Shown here in pieces: positions 60,442 to 64,000 of a stretch of 64,000 nucleotides of DNA; position 1 is the stretch's first letter; every line of letters starts with the position of its first letter. A program made the translations under genes and the position numbers. Location: positions 1,674,001-1,738,000 of the forward strand of contig WACJ01000516.1 in NCBI GenBank assembly GCA_008973525.1, read 5' to 3'. Source of the stretch: Stenopsyche tienmushanensis. Its lineage: Eukaryota; Arthropoda; Insecta; Trichoptera; Stenopsychidae. The notes below the pieces were generated by a model that saw only the letters and a list, made by a program, of their open reading frames with translations, made no database searches and was not told where the DNA came from.

Positions 60442-60915
60442 ATTATACTATAATACTTAGACATCTGGTAGACATTATGTTATTGCTTATTATTATGTTA
60501 TTGTATTACAAACTATTTGGATTTATTTTGAGAGAGAGGGACAACTGTGAAACACATAAAGTATACGTTTGACCGAGGATGGTCGAAGTTAAGGGCGGAA
60601 GAGTGTAATTTTATATATTTAAGCGTGTTATTTTAACAGCGTCATCTCTTGTGGCCCTGTGGAGACATTGCACCTGCTTACCGACTGATCGCTTCTTGCA
60701 CGTGCACTGTTGCCGGTTAGGTAGTGACGCGCAGGAAGCGGGAGTCGGGAGAGTCGTCGGTTAGCCTTGGCTGCAGGAGGTTGTTCCTCCTCCAGCCAGA
60801 TCTCTCTCTCTCTCCATCTCGTGTGGAATCAATAGTTATTTAGCGAAGAGAGTCTTTCCATTCGTCGCCCGTCTATTCCCATACATTCGTCCAGCAACAT
60901 CACAGCTTCAACATC

Positions 60916-61068
60916 CAATCCCAATTTTCGGGATTACGTTTTCCAATCCCGGGATCCCGGGATCCCGGACAAATTTAGGTACTTAAGAATCCCGGAATTA
61001 GAAAACGTAATCCCGAAATCCCGTGATCGAAATTTTGGCTCGGGATTGGATTTCCTAATCGAGAATCT
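60916..61068. repeat. AATCCCGGGATT palindromic repeat, copy 2
   Basis: CGGGATTACGTTTTCCAATC, then CCGGGATCCCGGGATCCCGG and, about 40 bases on, the inverse words GAAAACGTAATCCCGAAATC. It is an imperfect palindrome adjoining the outer end of the right half of the large palindrome. It shares its words with 41780-41872. Confidence 0.7.
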
Positions 61069-64000
61069 TCAAATGTAGTTTTCACGCTTTAATAAATAAA
61101 GCTGCTATAATTATATTCACCTAAAAGGCGTACAGTAAGAATGTAACATTAAATATATTAGATTTTTCCTGGATTTCATGAGACGATGAGTTGATAAATC
61201 AATTTTCATTTTACAACGCCAACTGCATGATCTTACAATTTGCGACCTGTACTTAAAGTGCATCGCTTTTACACCCCTAGGGTGAAAATGTAGATTTAGC
61301 AATATCGAAATTACGCAAGTTGATCCTAAAGAGATGTTTAACAGTAATTACACTGAAATTCACAGTGAATCACATATTTGAATTTCATTTGATTGAATTA
61401 CATATTATCCAGTAAGTTCGTAGGATTGCAAAATAGTCCACAAAATATTTTTGGCTGATCGTAAACTGAAGTTGCCTGAGTTTTATGAAATTTTATTGCC
61501 AAATAAAATATAACATTATTAAAATGTAATAATTATTTTTCCATACATAATCGTGTTGATTTCTCAAAGGAAATTTCTTGTGAAATTTACGATAAAGTGA
61601 AAATGTTTACGGTAAAGTAATTAATTTTTCCTGGAATTTAAGATGTGTAAATTCGCAAATTTTCCAAAAATTTCAGAAGAAGCCTTGCTACAAATAAAAG
61701 TTTCCTCGAGGGTTTGATTGAAACTAAACAAGCAATATTGAACACAGGGTTTTCTGTATGAAATTTCGCCATACTTAAAAATGTAAATCATATTAGTTTT
61801 GCAACGTTCGCTTCGCTGTCTTTCGTAATATTCGTCGTAAATTTGCTCTGATCGTCATCTTTGAATAGATAGATATTGAAGTGCGTATGTGTAAAGTTGG
61901 AACTTTATTACATAATTAAATAATATTTATACTCTATGCATAAATGCTACATAATTTATGTTTCAAAACTTTATTAATTCATAGATTTAAGTAAATCTTA
62001 AAATATAACTATTTAAAAAAATATCGTGTGTTCTAAAGTAATTTTTTAGAATAAGCATGAGAAGTTGAAAGCAAATAAACGAATACGTAATCATGCCTTT
62101 AAGACTGAGCGTTAGAATTAATGTGGAGAATATTCATGTGTTTCGCGTTTAATTTTCTGGCTCTGTTCTTTGATTGAATATTCTCTAGAAGAATTCCCTA
62201 CGAATTATAAATATATAACTCCCGCTTTGTACCTTTCCAGAGCTTTAAGTTGTTCTGGAACAATGGGCAAATATTTAGTCATCAATCATGGTCCTACAGC
62301 GAACAAAGTTAACTAGAAATTTACTTTGAATTGCTGAAATAACGTCAGATATTCTTGATTAATTATGTTTTGAAGTGGTTTACAACTTCTTTTCTGATCG
62401 TCGAATGTGTCTATAAATATATTTACGTGTACACGTGTCCCTTAGAGCGATTGCAGGTACCGAATACAGGAAACTCTTACAGCACATACGGTCAAATTAT
62501 TTATAAACATATTCTATTTTAGTTAACTGTACTCGAGGCAGCCTCTAAAATCGATATCGTTGCCCTTCGTGCAAGCAGCATTTATAGAAAATTGAAATCT
62601 CGCCTTTTGCCATGAGAAACTCGCGCTTATGGGGTAATCACGTTATCTTGCGTTTCTGTCATACGCTTATCGATTGGAACGATCCGAAGAACTCCACGCT
62701 TGATTTCTTCTTCATATATATTTTGATTAAAGTCTTGAAAATTAGATTTCGCCATAGCGAATGCTATTTGTTCTTGTAAAAGTACAAGAAGACTTCTCGA
62801 TGCCTTTAGCTTTCTTGCTTTCCTGATTAAAATTACTTTAAGGAACCGTACAACGATAGATAACATGTGAAACTAATGGCACTTAACATTATATTTTGAT
62901 TTACATATTTACTTATACGCATCTTTGCTGACTTTAGGTCTGATGGATTGTATTTCAATATTAACATAATTCTCTATTTGTTATTTTCTCAGTTTCTTGG
63001 GGGGGTTTCTTAGGTTTTATACCATGATTCTTATTGTCGACTAAAACTGATAATTTAAAAATAATCTGTAGTTTTACTATTGTGATTGTCTGACCAAGTT
63101 TAAACAATTCAAAAACAATTACTCCTGTGATATTTCACCATGCATAGATAGACTTTTTATTGGACAAAAAAATGCACAGATCTTTTTTTGCTGCTATTTT
63201 TATTTTGCCCCTCATCCTTTTTTCTCGGTAAAAGTTTAAGGCTCAGAATTTTGATTATTTTTTAGTCTTCTTGATAGCCTTAGAAGAAGCCTTAGAATAT
63301 TAGCCTTGATAACCAGAATATATGTTTATTATTTGGGCGGAAACATTTTTCTTGATCCATAATAAAATTATTTAGGCTTAATTTTTAAAAATATAATGTT
63401 GATTTTGAAACAGGTTTATGAATTTATTTATTTTTTAATATGCCAAAGATATAACCATATCATTTTTGTTTTCGTTTTGTTCGCATCTTCTACCAAGAGC
63501 TTTGATCAATCCGATAGATCGTTTCTTGAATTTAGTGAACTTTGTTCGTCTATATAAAATCTTAAGTAATTGAAAAACCTGTTGTTTCCTTAATTTGGGC
63601 AGCAATTTAAGGATCTTTCATGTGGCTTTATGGCCACATGTCCTAAGAATTAAGGAACATATCTAGAGTGTACCATTGACTATCTGTCCGTCACGTTCAT
63701 CTCCCGAAGGATTGAAACATTTGTGGTTAATGGTAATGGAGCATGAATTTACAACATTACATTTTAAATGCATTTATGACTTGATTAAAAGTGGCTATCA
63801 CTGCTTATATTTATTCATAAAATTGGTATAGATTTGTGACTAAATGAGCCAAATTTTTGTAGCGGTGGAAATATCATATTTCATTCGCTCCAGATATAAT
63901 AAATATTCTTTAGTGGATACATAGCCTCTAGAAAAAACTATAGTTTAAAGAACATTTTGATGATTTTTTCATCATGTATCAATTAGTATTGATTCTCAAA
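61069..64000. other. Intronic DNA, nothing recognised
   Basis: AT-rich to the window end. A minus-strand frame at 62627-62866 (79 codons) is rich in basic residues and has no motif. No CASK exon was seen here. Confidence 0.35.

Larger units (their letters stand above)
57420..60908. mobile_element. GC-rich 3.5-kb imperfect palindrome (foldback-like composite element)
   Basis: The left half (57590-58945) and right half (59363-60770) are inverse copies, alike almost throughout; examples are GACGACTCTCCCGACTCCCG, CACAGGGCCACAAGAGATGA, TCACCGACTTTC.TGGAATTC and CACCACGGTTCTCCGATGAT. The left half also has its own inverted ends. The GC-rich block at 57445-57545 (CAGTGTAACGTTTGAGGCGG) returns inverted at 59160-59262, so 57445-59262 could be one about 1.8-kb element with about 110-bp inverted ends, followed by a second inverted copy without its outer end. 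The right half lacks about 165 bp found at 58295-58460. Composition differs sharply from the AT-rich intron. No known transposase was recognised. Confidence 0.8.
1801..64000 (+). other. Giant CASK intron (inferred)
   Basis: The donor GTAAGT is at 1801-1806. The next exon should begin with the rest of a D/E codon and encode the conserved LKREA...HMLKHPH segment, but nothing resembling it was seen on the + strand, so the intron probably runs past the window. It holds many transposon relics, listed separately. An assembly join or a missed short exon could change this reading. Confidence 0.6.

Noticed and set aside
1..64000. CRISPR array, bacterial operon or contaminant
   Set aside because: No regular direct repeats with spacers, no dense bacterial-type coding; the CASK exon and insect transposons show a eukaryotic nuclear locus.

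Overview
This is a non-coding-dominated stretch of an AT-rich insect nuclear genome. The one confident host feature is a single exon (1688-1800, + strand) of CASK, the membrane-associated guanylate kinase that carries a CaM-kinase-like domain. The arthropod-type exon sequence, the mariner, piggyBac, hAT, Tigger and non-LTR families present, and a short (TTAGG)n motif all point to an insect. The exon residues look hemipteran-like from memory of the family, but the order is not proven. No bacterial genes, operons, CRISPR arrays or convincing tRNA/rRNA genes were seen.

Layout. Bases 1-1687 are the end of an upstream CASK intron. Bases 1801-64000 appear to lie in the next CASK intron, because no further CASK exon was recognised; that intron would exceed 62 kb. 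It has filled with transposable elements of many ages. They include two internally deleted mariners from the same deleted parent (5.3 and 26.6 kb) and an almost full-length but broken mariner (44.9-46.1 kb). Older mariner debris lies at 29.8, 33 and 51.7 kb. Two Tigger/pogo relics (9.6 and 39.8-41.0 kb) and a piggyBac relic with a recognisable cysteine-rich C-terminus (17.1-17.9 kb) follow. A TTAA-bounded MITE family has three copies (13.0, 20.5, 32.8 kb). hAT pieces lie at 16.6, 24.2, 27.6, 35.8 and 41.1-41.7 kb, including one MITE with a perfect 8-bp target duplication. Two non-LTR reverse-transcriptase relics lie near 44 kb.

The right-hand part is structurally the most unusual. At 55.4-56.8 kb an open frame of a TE-like family, carrying a GQNRN motif, ends inside one arm of a long inverted repeat whose loop holds an unrelated open frame. 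At 57.4-60.9 kb a GC-rich, roughly 3.5-kb imperfect palindrome contains a 111-codon frame whose start is conserved in both halves. Its right arm carries a 238-bp LINE insertion whose empty site is still visible in the left arm.

Other places to re-examine are a possible cysteine-rich exon on the minus strand at 18.5-18.8 kb, a frameshifted open frame at 22.1-22.5 kb, and CpG-rich islands at 35.1-35.3 and 36.5-36.8 kb. All family names rest on motif recognition by eye; no database search was run.
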